Positions 27,148 to 36,359 of a stretch of 64,000 nt of DNA are shown here, piece by piece. This DNA is from Holophagaceae bacterium (GTDB taxonomy: Bacteria; Acidobacteriota; Holophagae; Holophagales; Holophagaceae). A program made the position numbers and the translations under genes. Location of the stretch: the NCBI GenBank assembly GCA_016722505.1, contig JADKJH010000002.1:388001-452000 (forward strand), read 5' to 3'. The notes under the pieces are model-generated. The model was not told the DNA's origin. It saw only the letters and a program-made list of their open reading frames with translations, and did no database searches. Every line of letters starts with the position of its first letter. The first letter of the stretch is position 1.

Positions 27148-29316
27148 ATGCCTCGACTTCGAACGCTTTTGATCGCCTCCAGCATTCCCCTTGCCGCCTT
27201 CGCAGTGCCGCCGGGCGATTCCAATCTCAACCGTCTCTCCAGCAAGGCCGCTCTTATGACTGAACCCATCGCCGACAACCCGTTTTTCAAGCCCAGCGCC
27301 CTGCCCTTCCACGCGCCGCCCTTCGATAAGATCAAGGAAAGCGACTACCGGCCGGCCATCGAAGAGGGGATGAGGCAGCACATGGTGGAAGTCGAAAAAA
27401 TCGCCAACAACAGCGCGCCGCCGACCTTCAAAAACACGCTTGTGGCGATGGAGCGGTCCGGTGCGATGCTTGCCCGTGTGATGCTGGCCTTCGGCGGAGT
27501 CACAGGCGCCAACACCACGGACTCGCTTCAAAAGCTGCAAGAGGAAGTCGCCCCGAAACTGGCCGCGCATCAGGATGCGATTTCACTGAATGCCAAGCTT
27601 TTCCATCGCATTGAATCGGTGTACAACAAGCGCGCTTCGCTGAAGCTTGATCCGGAATCCCTGCGCCTGGTGGAAGTCACCTACCGGAATTTCATGCTCA
27701 GCGGCGCCAAGTTGTCCGATGCGAAAAAAGCCCAATTGAAGGATCTCAACAAAGAGGAATCCACCCTCAGCGCCCAATTCGTCAACAAGCTGCTGGCCGC
27801 CGCCAAAGGCGGCGCGCTGGTCATCGACGATAAATCCAAGCTGGCCGGTTTGTCCCAGGGCGACATCGCCGCCGCCGCCCAAGCCGCCAAGGACCGCAAA
27901 CTGGAAAACAAGTGGGTGTTGACTCTGCAAAACACCACCCAGCAAGCCAAGCTACAGGACATGAGCGACCGCGCTACCCGTGAAGCGCTGTACAAAGCTT
28001 CCTGGAACCGCACCGAAAAGGGTGATGCCAACGACACCCGCGAACTGATTTCCCGGCTGGCCCAATTGCGTGCCCAGCGGGCGAACCTGCTCGGATTCCC
28101 AAGCTACGCCGCCTGGAAGTTGACGGACCAGATGGCCAAGACGCCCGAAGCGGCCATTGCGTTCATGCAGAATCTGGTTGCCGCCGCCACAGACCGTGCG
28201 CAAGCCGAGGCCAAAGATATCCAAAGCATGATTGATGCGCAAAATGGCAGCTTCAAGCTTGAACCTTGGGACTGGAGCCACTACGCCGAGCAAGTGCGCA
28301 AGGCCAAATACGATCTGGATGAAACCCAGATCAAGCCCTACTTCGAAGTGAACACCGTGCTGCAGGACGGTCTGTTCTACGCCGCCAACCAGCTCTACGG
28401 CATCAGCTTCAAGGAACGCAAAGACATCCCCGTGTACCAACATGATGTGCGTGTATTCGAGGTGTTCGACAAGGACGGCAGCTCCATGGCGCTGTTCTAT
28501 TTCGATCCTTTCAAGCGCGACAACAAGAACGGCGGCGCGTGGATGGACAACTTCGTCAACCAGTCGAGGCTGATGGGCAACAAGCCCGTGATCTACAACG
28601 TCACCAACTTCACCAAGCCTGAAGCGGGTCAACCCGCGCTGATCTCGTTCGATGATGTGACCACGCTGTTCCATGAATTTGGCCACGGCCTGCACGGCAT
28701 GTTCGCCAACCAGCAGTATCCGTCGCTCTCCGGCACCGCCACCGCACGTGATTTCGTGGAGTTCCCCTCCCAATTCAATGAGCACTGGGCCACCGAGCCA
28801 CGGATTTTCGCCCACTATGCGAAACATTTTAAGACCGGCGAGCCCATGCCCCAGGCCCTGGTGGACAAGATCAAGAAGGCCGCGACTTTCGACAAAGGCT
28901 ATGGCATGACCGAAGTGATCGCAGCAGCCCTGCTCGACATGAAGTGGCACAGCCTCGGCGCCCAATCACCCAAGCAGGACGCGGACAGCTTTGAAGCCCA
29001 GTCGCTGAAACAGGACAAAATTGATCTGAGCTATGTGCCGCCCCGCTATCGTTCCAGTTTCTTCCTGCACATCTGGGGCAATGGCTATGCGGCCAGCTAC
29101 TATGCCTACCTTTGGACCCAGATGCTGTCAGATGATGGGTTTGAGTGGTTCAAGGAACATGGTGGTCTGACCCGCGAGAACGGCGACCGGTTCCGCGCCA
29201 TGGTGCTATCCCGCGGCAACACGGTGGAATTGGACAAGCTGTACCGCGATTTCCGAGGCAAGGCTCCCAGCGTGGAACCGATGCTGGTCAGCCGAGGGCT
29301 GAAGGCCGAAAAATAA
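27148..29316 (+). CDS. Exported M3 peptidase, peptidyl-dipeptidase Dcp-like
   Basis: This is a 722-residue zinc metallopeptidase. The N-terminus MPRLRTLLIASSIPLAAFA looks like a signal peptide, so it probably acts in the periplasm. The active site HEFGHGLHGMF has His509, Glu510 and His513. The third ligand is expected in the DFVEFPSQFNEHW segment. The sequence resembles Dcp/OpdA, which release C-terminal dipeptides from peptides. The ATG at 27148 is preferred over a GTG two codons earlier. It ends 16 bp from the convergent engB. The function fits periplasmic peptide recycling alongside the other peptidases in the window. Confidence 0.92.
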   Translation: MPRLRTLLIASSIPLAAFAVPPGDSNLNRLSSKAALMTEPIADNPFFKPSALPFHAPPFDKIKESDYRPAIEEGMRQHMVEVEKIANNSAPPTFKNTLVAMERSGAMLARVMLAFGGVTGANTTDSLQKLQEEVAPKLAAHQDAISLNAKLFHRIESVYNKRASLKLDPESLRLVEVTYRNFMLSGAKLSDAKKAQLKDLNKEESTLSAQFVNKLLAAAKGGALVIDDKSKLAGLSQGDIAAAAQAAKDRKLENKWVLTLQNTTQQAKLQDMSDRATREALYKASWNRTEKGDANDTRELISRLAQLRAQRANLLGFPSYAAWKLTDQMAKTPEAAIAFMQNLVAAATDRAQAEAKDIQSMIDAQNGSFKLEPWDWSHYAEQVRKAKYDLDETQIKPYFEVNTVLQDGLFYAANQLYGISFKERKDIPVYQHDVRVFEVFDKDGSSMALFYFDPFKRDNKNGGAWMDNFVNQSRLMGNKPVIYNVTNFTKPEAGQPALISFDDVTTLFHEFGHGLHGMFANQQYPSLSGTATARDFVEFPSQFNEHWATEPRIFAHYAKHFKTGEPMPQALVDKIKKAATFDKGYGMTEVIAAALLDMKWHSLGAQSPKQDADSFEAQSLKQDKIDLSYVPPRYRSSFFLHIWGNGYAASYYAYLWTQMLSDDGFEWFKEHGGLTRENGDRFRAMVLSRGNTVELDKLYRDFRGKAPSVEPMLVSRGLKAEK

Positions 29317-29332
29317 CAAGGCCCGGCCAGAT

Positions 29333-29923
29333 TTAAAGATCCAGTAGCCTCGCGACCTCAAAGCGAAGTTCAGGAATTCCTGTTCCTTTGGCAGCGCTGA
29401 CCCAGGCCATATCGCCGGGCAGGATGTTCAGAATCGCCGCGACATCCTTGCGCTGTTTCAGGGCCTTGCTGGGTTTGACCTGATCGGCCTTGGTCGCCAC
29501 GATGCGGTAAGGCAGGTCCATGGAGCGAAGCCAGTCCAGTGTTTGCAGGTCGAGTTTGGTGGGACCGACCTCCGCGTCCACCAGCACGAAGACCATCCGC
29601 AAGGTTTTACGTCCTGTCAGATAGCCGCTGATCATTTGCTCCCAGCCCGCGCGTTCTTTGGCCGGGCCTGTTGCGAAGCCATAGCCTGGCAAGTCCACGA
29701 TCCAACGATCTTTGCCGGTCAGAAAAACGTTGATGAGCCGAGTTCGTCCTGGCGTCTTGGATACGCGAGCCAGTTGTTTGTGGTTCGTCAGCGCGTTCAA
29801 CAGCGAGGATTTCCCCACATTGGAACGTCCGATGAAAGCCACTTCCGCGTGGCAAACGCCGAGTTGCTTCATGTCAGAAGCGGAGATTAAGAAGCGTGCG
29901 TCAAAAAGAGGAGTAGCCACCAT
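29333..29923 (-). CDS. engB: Ribosome-assembly GTPase EngB/YsxC
   Basis: This 196-residue TrmE-Era-EngA-EngB-Septin GTPase acts in large-subunit ribosome assembly. It has P-loop GRSNVGKSSLLN, G2/G3 region TPGRTRLINVF and DLPGYGFA, NKxD variant TKAD, and G5-like SAAKGTG. The start is the ATG at 29923, which fits the family's length; longer readings upstream only translate an intergenic tandem repeat. The ATG lies inside the first copy of that repeat. It is convergent with the M3 peptidase gene. Confidence 0.94.
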   Translation of the reverse strand: MVATPLFDARFLISASDMKQLGVCHAEVAFIGRSNVGKSSLLNALTNHKQLARVSKTPGRTRLINVFLTGKDRWIVDLPGYGFATGPAKERAGWEQMISGYLTGRKTLRMVFVLVDAEVGPTKLDLQTLDWLRSMDLPYRIVATKADQVKPSKALKQRKDVAAILNILPGDMAWVSAAKGTGIPELRFEVARLLDL

Positions 29924-30080
29924 TCGACCGTAGCACGGCGGAGGGAGAATAGGGCCGCATCCGAGTAGCGGATGGCGGGGGCGAAGCCCCGAAGGCCGTA
30001 GGCCTGAGCCACCATTCGACCGTAGCACGGCGCAGAGAGAAATAGGGCTGCACCCGAGCTGCGGATGGCGGGAGCGCGCC
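29916..30080. repeat. Tandem direct repeat (period 92 bp) upstream of engB
   Basis: Two copies start with GCCACCATTCGACCGTAGCA at 29916 and 30008. They share ~73 bp, including AGGGC(C/T)GCA(T/C)CCGAG and GCGGATGGCGGG. A GGCGGGGGCGAAGCCCCGAAGG hairpin fills the rest of copy one. Copy one includes the engB start codon, so the duplication carries the gene's translation-start region. Confidence 0.8.
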
Positions 30081-30215
30081 ATGAAGGGCCGAATTGTTAA
30101 TTGTTGTTAAGAAGCCGGATATTCCTTGTGGATTCCAGTGCCCGGTGATATTTCAATTAGCAACTCCCAAGACCCAACCTGACAACTCGATTCCATCCCC
30201 TTTTCCGGAGGCGCC

Positions 30216-31607
30216 ATGAAGGCCCTGCTCTGCTTTGGTTTTGCTTTGACTCTGGCCGCCGGCCAGCCAGGCAATATCACCTACGGTCCAACGCCTGCTT
30301 CGCCCGTCAAACCCCAGGTGCTGGTCTATGTCCACGGTTGGAGCGCAGGTTCGGATACCTGGACTTCGGGCAATGATATGCCCAGGCGCGCGAGCCAAGC
30401 AGGCTACCGCACAGCCTTCGTGGATCTCTACTCTGACCGGAGCATGTGGGACAACGGAACGTTGCTGGCTCAGGAACTCGGACAGATCATGACCCACTAC
30501 GGAACCTCCAGCGTGACCGTGGTGGCCCACAGCAAGGGAGGTGTGGATGCCCAGACGTGCGCGGTCTACAACGGCATGGCCTCCCATATTTCGCAGATCA
30601 TCACGCTCGGCACGCCGCATCGCGGGACCCCCTTGGCTGATCTTGCCTGGAGTTCCTGGGCGGGCTGGCTGGCGGGTCTCATCGGCCAGAAGAACGAAGG
30701 CAACCGTGTGCTGCAAACCGGCTACATGGCCTGGTACCGGAGCCAAACGGATGCGCGGCCCGAAAGCGTGAGCGTCCCCATGGCCACCGCCGGAGGCACC
30801 AAGGCAGGCCCATTTTTTTCAATGTACTACTGGGGAGGTCTGGCCATCAGCGGCACGTCCGATGGGGTGGTGGGCCTAGGCTCAAGCCACAACCCGCATG
30901 AACGGAAACGCCTCTTCGACCGCAATTGGAACCATGGTGAGCTGCCCCTGGGCGTCAATTCATGGGCCTATTTGCAAGCCCAAATCCCGACCTACAGCCT
31001 GACCTCGCAGGCCCCCGTTCGTTTCATGGATGAAGAAACTCCCATGGTGCCGGCGGCTTCTTCAGCCGAACCCGAACAGCCACTGGACCGGATCTATCGG
31101 GGTGGCCGGACCTCGTCGGGCCTTGCCAGCTTCGAAGTGCCGGTGGATGCAGGCCAGCCCCTGGTCCACTTCATCCTGCAAACTTCCGCAGCCCCTATTT
31201 GGGCCCGGGCCATATCGCCCTCGGGGCGTATCCGCGTTTTGCGCGTCCAGGGGAAGCAAGGCCCCCTTTCCGGAGCGCACACCCTCACCCTCACTACGCC
31301 ATCGCCTGAGGCTGGCATCTGGCGCGTATCCTTCATGTCGGTGGAGGAGGACGCCTATTTCTTCATGGCCCAATTCCCAGGAGACCGGCGCAGCCTCGCC
31401 GGCGCCGAAGCCCGAGCGATGGTTAAAGGCAATCTTCCTCTGCGGTCTGAAATAGCCCAGGATCTTGGCATCCGCAAAGAGACTCTGCGCAACGCGCCCC
31501 TGCGCCCCAGTCTCAGCGAACCTGCTGTGCTGAACCACTCCCTGACGCTCACGTGGCCCGGCGGCCGCGAGCGGAGTGTGATCCTGACCGAGGCGGAAAT
31601 GCCCTGA
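30216..31607 (+). CDS. Exported alpha/beta-hydrolase, lipase-like
   Basis: This 463-residue secreted hydrolase has a short signal peptide (MKALLCFGFALTLAAG). The N-terminal half is an alpha/beta-hydrolase fold. It has an oxyanion YVHGWSAGS, a nucleophile elbow VVAHSKGGVDA (Ser), ITLGTPHRGTPLAD as in bacterial triacylglycerol lipases, a candidate Asp in GTSDGVVGL and a candidate His in NHGELPLG. The last ~190 residues look like a beta-rich extra domain. The likely substrate is a lipid or polyester, but a specific one cannot be named. The start has GGAGG at good spacing. It ends 12 bp from the convergent ftsE. The upstream gap (29924-30215) holds the engB tandem repeat. Confidence 0.82.
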   Translation: MKALLCFGFALTLAAGQPGNITYGPTPASPVKPQVLVYVHGWSAGSDTWTSGNDMPRRASQAGYRTAFVDLYSDRSMWDNGTLLAQELGQIMTHYGTSSVTVVAHSKGGVDAQTCAVYNGMASHISQIITLGTPHRGTPLADLAWSSWAGWLAGLIGQKNEGNRVLQTGYMAWYRSQTDARPESVSVPMATAGGTKAGPFFSMYYWGGLAISGTSDGVVGLGSSHNPHERKRLFDRNWNHGELPLGVNSWAYLQAQIPTYSLTSQAPVRFMDEETPMVPAASSAEPEQPLDRIYRGGRTSSGLASFEVPVDAGQPLVHFILQTSAAPIWARAISPSGRIRVLRVQGKQGPLSGAHTLTLTTPSPEAGIWRVSFMSVEEDAYFFMAQFPGDRRSLAGAEARAMVKGNLPLRSEIAQDLGIRKETLRNAPLRPSLSEPAVLNHSLTLTWPGGRERSVILTEAEMP

Positions 31608-31619
31608 GGATGCGTGGCT

Positions 31620-32306
31620 CTAAATCACCACCGTGCTTGCAGGCGCTGGTTGATCGAAGGCCACCCTGCCATGGTCCAGCCCAAGTACCCGCTTGCGCAT
31701 TTTCTGGATGAGGTTGCGGTCGTGGGTGGCGACCAGGACGGTCGTGCCCTGGACATTGATGCGTTCGAAAAGAGCCATGATCTCGGCCGCGAGATCAGGG
31801 TCGAGATTGCCCGTGGGCTCATCCGCCAGCAGCACCAGCGGATCGTTCACCAGCGCCCGCGCGATGGCCACCCGCTGCTGCTCGCCACCTGAAAGCTGCA
31901 TGGGGTAGCTGCTCAATTTATGCTGCAATCCCACCAGCTTGAGGGCGCGGAAGGCGCGCTGTTTCTGTTCCATGAATGGCACGCCCAGGATGCGCAACAC
32001 GAAAGCCACATTCTCGAAGATCGTCATATTACGGATCAGCTTGAAGTCCTGGAACACAACGCCCAGTTTGCGCCGCAAATAGGGGATCTCACCGGTAGGC
32101 ATGGACGCAAGCCGGTGCCCCGCCACCACGATCTCACCAGAACTCGGCACCTGCTCCCGGAGGATCAGTTTCAGCAGCGTGGACTTCCCTGCCCCCGAAG
32201 GCCCGGTGAGAAAAATGAACTCGCCTGGCTCAATGGCAAAGCTCACATCTGACAAGGCGATGTGGATACGGTCGTACTGTTTGCCAACGTGGGTGAAGGT
32301 GATCAT
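31620..32306 (-). CDS. ftsE: FtsE-type ABC ATPase without adjacent ftsX
   Basis: This is a 228-residue ABC ATPase. Walker A is TGPSGAGKST, the signature is LSGGEQQRVAIARAL, and Walker B is LLADEPTGNLD. The MITFTHVGKQYD start and overall length match FtsE, which with FtsX controls cell-wall hydrolases at the division site. The membrane partner ftsX, normally next to it, is absent: the downstream neighbour is the convergent lipase. LolD-like export ATPases share these motifs, so identity with FtsE is likely but not proven. The ATG at 32306 matches the family's N-terminus. Confidence 0.8.
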   Translation of the reverse strand: MITFTHVGKQYDRIHIALSDVSFAIEPGEFIFLTGPSGAGKSTLLKLILREQVPSSGEIVVAGHRLASMPTGEIPYLRRKLGVVFQDFKLIRNMTIFENVAFVLRILGVPFMEQKQRAFRALKLVGLQHKLSSYPMQLSGGEQQRVAIARALVNDPLVLLADEPTGNLDPDLAAEIMALFERINVQGTTVLVATHDRNLIQKMRKRVLGLDHGRVAFDQPAPASTVVI

Positions 32307-32414
32307 CGAATATGATTTAACCGCGAATGGCACGAATGTACGCGAAAGAGAATGAAATCGGGAATGCCTGCCTGGGCTGGCACTTCCTTCACAGATATCC
32401 GCGGTTCCAATTCT

Positions 32415-33587
32415 TCAGAGCCGCTCGACGAGCATGGCGACGCCTTGGCCGCCGCCTACACAAAGCGCAGCAAGGCCCAGCCTCTTGTTTTCGTCTTGCA
32501 GGATGTGCAGCAGCGTAACCAGAATGCGCGTGCCACTGGCGCCAACCGGATGGCCGATGGCAATGGCGCCACCCCGTAGATTCACCTTGGATTGATCCAA
32601 TTCCGGCAAATCATGGAGCACGCCGAGGCTTTGGGCGGCGAAGGCTTCATTCAGCTCGAACACATCAATATCGCTAAGTTTCACTCCTGTTTTGGCCAGT
32701 AGTTTCTGGATGGCTGGCACCGGCCCCAGGCCCATGGTGGCCGGGTCCACACCCGCCTGGGCGAAGCCGAGAATGCGGGCGATGGGCTTGTAATTTTTTG
32801 CTGCGGATTCCGACGCAAGCACCAAGGCCCCCGAACCATCATTGATGCCCGAAGCGTTGCCCGCGGTCACAGAGCCATCCTTCTTGAAGGCGGGTTTGAG
32901 TTTGGCAAGCCCTTCGGCGCTTGCATCCAGCTTGATGTACTCATCCGTTGAAAAAACCGTATCGCTCTTCTTGCCTTTGATGGTGATCGGGAATATCTCT
33001 CGATCGAATTTCCCTGCGGCTAGCGCGGCGGAGGCTCTTTGCTGGCTCTGAAGGGCGAAAGCATCCTGAGCTTCTCGGCTGATGCCATAGTTCGACGCGA
33101 TGGCTTCGGCGGTGATGCCCATATGGGTATCGCCATGGCCGCACCAGAGGCCATCCTGGATCATGCTGTCAACAAGCTGGACATGGCCCATGCGGGCTCC
33201 CCAGCGGGCAGATGGCAGTAAATACATGGCGTTGCTCATGCTCTCGGTGCCGCCGCCGATGGTGATGTCCGCGTCGCCTGAGCTGATGCTCTGGGCTGCC
33301 AGGGCCACAGCCTTGAGACCGCTGCCGCAAACCTGGTTGGTGGTGTGGGCAGGAGTGCCGAAGGGAATGCCCGCCTTCAACGCCGCCAGCCGCGCGACGT
33401 TCTGGCCGGATCCCGCTTGAAGCACGTTCCCCATGACTACATCGCCAATCTGACTGGCCGGAACCCCCGAACGATGGAGTGCCTCCTGGATGGCAAGGCT
33501 TCCCATCTCCACGGAATTCAATGGTTTAAGGCTGCCCCCAAAGGAGCCCACGGCAGACCTCGTAGCAGCGAGGATGTAGATAGACAT
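32415..33587 (-). CDS. Acetyl-CoA C-acyltransferase (thiolase)
   Basis: This 390-residue thiolase condenses two acetyl-CoA or cleaves 3-ketoacyl-CoA. The active-site Cys is in [11 protein letters not shown], His in [12 protein letters not shown] and the second Cys in [25 protein letters not shown] is also typical. Length is normal. Start ATG 33587 has GGAGG upstream. The closest functional class is biosynthetic acetoacetyl-CoA thiolase (AtoB/PhaA), though the exact substrate is not certain. It stands alone, 108 bp upstream of ftsE. Confidence 0.93.
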   Translation of the reverse strand: MSIYILAATRSAVGSFGGSLKPLNSVEMGSLAIQEALHRSGVPASQIGDVVMGNVLQAGSGQNVARLAALKAGIPFGTPAHTTNQVCGSGLKAVALAAQSISSGDADITIGGGTESMSNAMYLLPSARWGARMGHVQLVDSMIQDGLWCGHGDTHMGITAEAIASNYGISREAQDAFALQSQQRASAALAAGKFDREIFPITIKGKKSDTVFSTDEYIKLDASAEGLAKLKPAFKKDGSVTAGNASGINDGSGALVLASESAAKNYKPIARILGFAQAGVDPATMGLGPVPAIQKLLAKTGVKLSDIDVFELNEAFAAQSLGVLHDLPELDQSKVNLRGGAIAIGHPVGASGTRILVTLLHILQDENKRLGLAALCVGGGQGVAMLVERL

Positions 33588-33708
33588 GAATTCCTCCAGA
33601 TAATCCCTAGTCTAGCGCCTCCTGAAATCACGCTCTAAGCCCCTATGATTTGATCCCGTAGACTGCTCACGAGGTTTCCCCCTCGATTCCCTGCTGGATG
33701 GAACAACC

Positions 33709-34623
33709 ATGCGACTCAAAACCTTGCTCCCACTTGCCGCCCTGCTCGCCGTTGGCGCCCTTCAAGCCCAAAAATCGCCCACGCCGCCCACCCCACCGAC
33801 CCCCCCCACCCCGCCATCGCCTCCATCGGCACCATCCTGGGCAGTCAGTGGCCCCACCCGGACCGAGCAGCGGACGGAAAAGCTGCAATATGGATCGAAG
33901 CTGTGGGTCAAGAACCGCAATGGCGGTATCAAAGTCATGGGCTGGGACAAAGAAGAGGTGACACTCACGGCCCTGATCCGGGACTCCGAACGACGGAAAG
34001 TGGAATTGGTCCTGCAACATATCGGCACAGATCTCGACATCGAAGCCGTTTTCCAGCAGCCCTCGTGGTCCTTTGGTTTTGTGACTTCACCCCGCTGCGA
34101 GATGACCCTGAACGTGCCTCGTAAAGTGCTGGGATTTTTCCACACCACCAACGGCGGTGTGCAGGCCTCCAACCTGGAAGGCTATGCGCGTTGTGAAACC
34201 ACCAACGGCGACATCAAGGTGCGCGACATCAAGGGCGAGGTGCAGGCGGACAGCACCAATGGCACGATTGAGGCCATCAACCTGAAAGCCCGCATCAAGG
34301 GCGGCACCACCAACGGCAGGCTGACGATTGAAAACGTCGAAGGTGGCATCAGCCTGGAAACCACCAATGGCGGCATCTCAGCCAAGAATCTCGATGGGTG
34401 GGGCGAAGGCATCAAGCTGGAAAGCACCAACGGCGGCATTGATGTCGAACTGGGTTCCGCCAGCGGCGACATTCTGCTGGAAAACACCAATGGCTCCCTT
34501 GAGATCAACCTCCCAGGAAGCCAGGTCATCGAGAAGGAAAAGCACAGCGCCCACATCAAGCGACCCGGCAAGAATCAACGCATCGAACTGAACACCACCA
34601 ACGGACATATCAGTATCAAGTAA
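33709..34623 (+). CDS. Exported DUF4097-like beta-repeat protein
   Basis: This 304-residue protein has a signal peptide (MRLKTLLPLAALLAVGALQA), a Pro/Thr linker (PTPPTPPTPPTPPSPP), then a repetitive beta-solenoid type region. Units of ~20-25 residues carry TTNGxI/TNGGI motifs, nine or ten in all. This is the DUF4097 (putative adhesin) pattern. The role is unknown; family members are often near membrane or stress genes. It lies 83 bp upstream of two M16-like genes in the same direction. A half-copy of the dispersed hairpin stands in between. Confidence 0.8.
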   Translation: MRLKTLLPLAALLAVGALQAQKSPTPPTPPTPPTPPSPPSAPSWAVSGPTRTEQRTEKLQYGSKLWVKNRNGGIKVMGWDKEEVTLTALIRDSERRKVELVLQHIGTDLDIEAVFQQPSWSFGFVTSPRCEMTLNVPRKVLGFFHTTNGGVQASNLEGYARCETTNGDIKVRDIKGEVQADSTNGTIEAINLKARIKGGTTNGRLTIENVEGGISLETTNGGISAKNLDGWGEGIKLESTNGGIDVELGSASGDILLENTNGSLEINLPGSQVIEKEKHSAHIKRPGKNQRIELNTTNGHISIK

Positions 34624-34676
34624 GACGTCCTGCATCCGGCACAGACCCCTGAGTGATCGAATCAGAAAACCGCCGA

Positions 34677-34699
34677 TTATTTCGTAACGGCCGCTAAGC
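34677..34699 (-). repeat. Half-copy of the dispersed hairpin repeat
   Basis: TTTCGTAACGGCCGCTAAG with flanking bases is the reverse complement of the left arm of the copy at 45578. The other arm is missing. It ends eight bases before the GTG of the next gene. Confidence 0.7.
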
Positions 34700-34706
34700 T
34701 GAGCGG

Positions 34707-36359
34707 GTGAGATATTTCCTCTGGATCGTCACCATCGTCATCACTGCTGCATTGCAGGGCCAGGGGCCGGAAACGACCGAGCGCCGGCTCTCCAACGGCA
34801 TGCGCGTGCTGGTGGTGGAGCGTCCCAGCAACGGCATGGTCCACGTAGCGCTTTTCGTGCGGGGTGGGCGCAGCGATTCGGGGGGGCTTCCGCCCGCTGC
34901 CGTGGAGCTCTTGGCACGCAGCCTTTTCGGGCGCTGCATGCCTGCCGATCTCTCAACTCGAGCCGAGGCGATGGTGCGGGAGGAAGAGGCCCTATGCGAA
35001 TCCGTGCGGCGGGAAACCCTCCAACGGTCCCGCTTTGGCCCTGGGGCTGACCCCCCGGAAGTGACAGCTTTGCACGCCCAGGCCATGGCGCGCTTGAAAA
35101 CCGAGTTTGGGGATGAAACATCCCTGGATCTTATGGAACAGCTGGGTGTCACGGGTCGAACCACCCGGACGAACGCGGATTTCATCACCACGTCCTTTGA
35201 TCTTCCAGCAAGCCAACTGGAGCCTTGGGCACGCGTCGAAGCCATGCTCCTAAAGGATTTTAATATTTTCCGCTTCCCATTGGAAAGGGAGCGCTGGCTT
35301 GAAGATTTACGAAAGTCCGACCAGGCAGATGTCGGCCTTTCCCCCTTGCTAGGCAGCGCTTTCGTAGGACAACCTTACGCTTCGGCCATGGATGAAAATC
35401 CTGGAGCCATCGCATGCCTCACAAGAACTGATGCCAAAGCTCTAGCGACCCGGTTGTTTTCTCCCGATCGCCTGCTGATGGTGCTGGTGGGGGATATTTC
35501 GGCCGACTCCATCCTGCCGATCCTGGAAACGAATTTTGGCCAGTTGCGAAGCAGTTCTGAACCCGAATCCATCATGTCGGGTTCCATTCCATCCATGTCT
35601 GCCCTGCGATTGCAGGTTTCCCGGTCCAGACATTCGCGCATCTACCTGGGCTGGCGCATTCCACCCGCTTCCTCTCCGGACACGCTGGGTTTGGCGCTGA
35701 CCGCCAGAGTGCTTGGCCAGGGCTCCAGTGGAAGGCTTCAAACCCTCGTGGACCGCGGCATCGCCCGGAATGTTAAAGCAGAACTCGGCATCCCCGGATC
35801 AAGGGCGTTGAATCTGTTGATCATCACCGCGGAACCAGAGGAAGGGCACAGTCTGGCGGAGCTGGAAATAGCCCTGCGCGGTGAAATACTCAGGCTCATG
35901 GAAGAGTTGGTTCCGGGAGATGAATTTCAGAAAGCCTTGAATCAGCTCGAACTTCAGGATCTGTCTGCCGAAGAAGATCCGGCCACACTGGCGGCAACTC
36001 TTGGTGTCGGGTGGGCGGTGCTTGGAGATTGGCGTCAAGCCTTCCTGCCAACCAAACGGCGCCAGCAGGTCCGGCCAGATGAAATCCAACGGATGGCCCG
36101 GCTCTATCTGCCCATGGATCGCCTGATTGTCGGAGTTGTCGAGCCGGACCAAAGCCTCAATGAAGATCCTTTGGACCGGAAATTAGCGCAGGCCCTGCGA
36201 GCTCTGGCACTGCGCAAGGGCGTAGAACCCGCTAAAGCTGAGATCCTGGTTCAGGAGGGCATGAGGCAATTGCAGATGCTTCCGCGGGATCAGCGCGCCA
36301 CCACATTGAGGCTTCTCGATCCAGCGTTCAAGGACTTGAAATCAAAGGAGGCCCCATGA
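34707..36359 (+). CDS. Exported M16-fold protein without the zinc motif
   Basis: This 550-residue protein resembles M16 (pitrilysin/processing peptidase) proteins. It has an N-terminal signal-like stretch, RRLSNGMRVLVVERP, and the mid-protein region YLGWRIPP...LGLALTARVLGQGSSGRL. The HXXEH metal motif expected about 40 residues after the first beta strands is absent: the aligned region reads LPPAAVELLARSLF. It is thus probably a non-catalytic M16 subunit. It starts with GTG at 34707 and overlaps the next gene by four bases. That gene encodes a second M16-like protein, as in active/inactive M16 pairs. Here neither partner has the motif. Confidence 0.78.
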   Translation: MRYFLWIVTIVITAALQGQGPETTERRLSNGMRVLVVERPSNGMVHVALFVRGGRSDSGGLPPAAVELLARSLFGRCMPADLSTRAEAMVREEEALCESVRRETLQRSRFGPGADPPEVTALHAQAMARLKTEFGDETSLDLMEQLGVTGRTTRTNADFITTSFDLPASQLEPWARVEAMLLKDFNIFRFPLERERWLEDLRKSDQADVGLSPLLGSAFVGQPYASAMDENPGAIACLTRTDAKALATRLFSPDRLLMVLVGDISADSILPILETNFGQLRSSSEPESIMSGSIPSMSALRLQVSRSRHSRIYLGWRIPPASSPDTLGLALTARVLGQGSSGRLQTLVDRGIARNVKAELGIPGSRALNLLIITAEPEEGHSLAELEIALRGEILRLMEELVPGDEFQKALNQLELQDLSAEEDPATLAATLGVGWAVLGDWRQAFLPTKRRQQVRPDEIQRMARLYLPMDRLIVGVVEPDQSLNEDPLDRKLAQALRALALRKGVEPAKAEILVQEGMRQLQMLPRDQRATTLRLLDPAFKDLKSKEAP

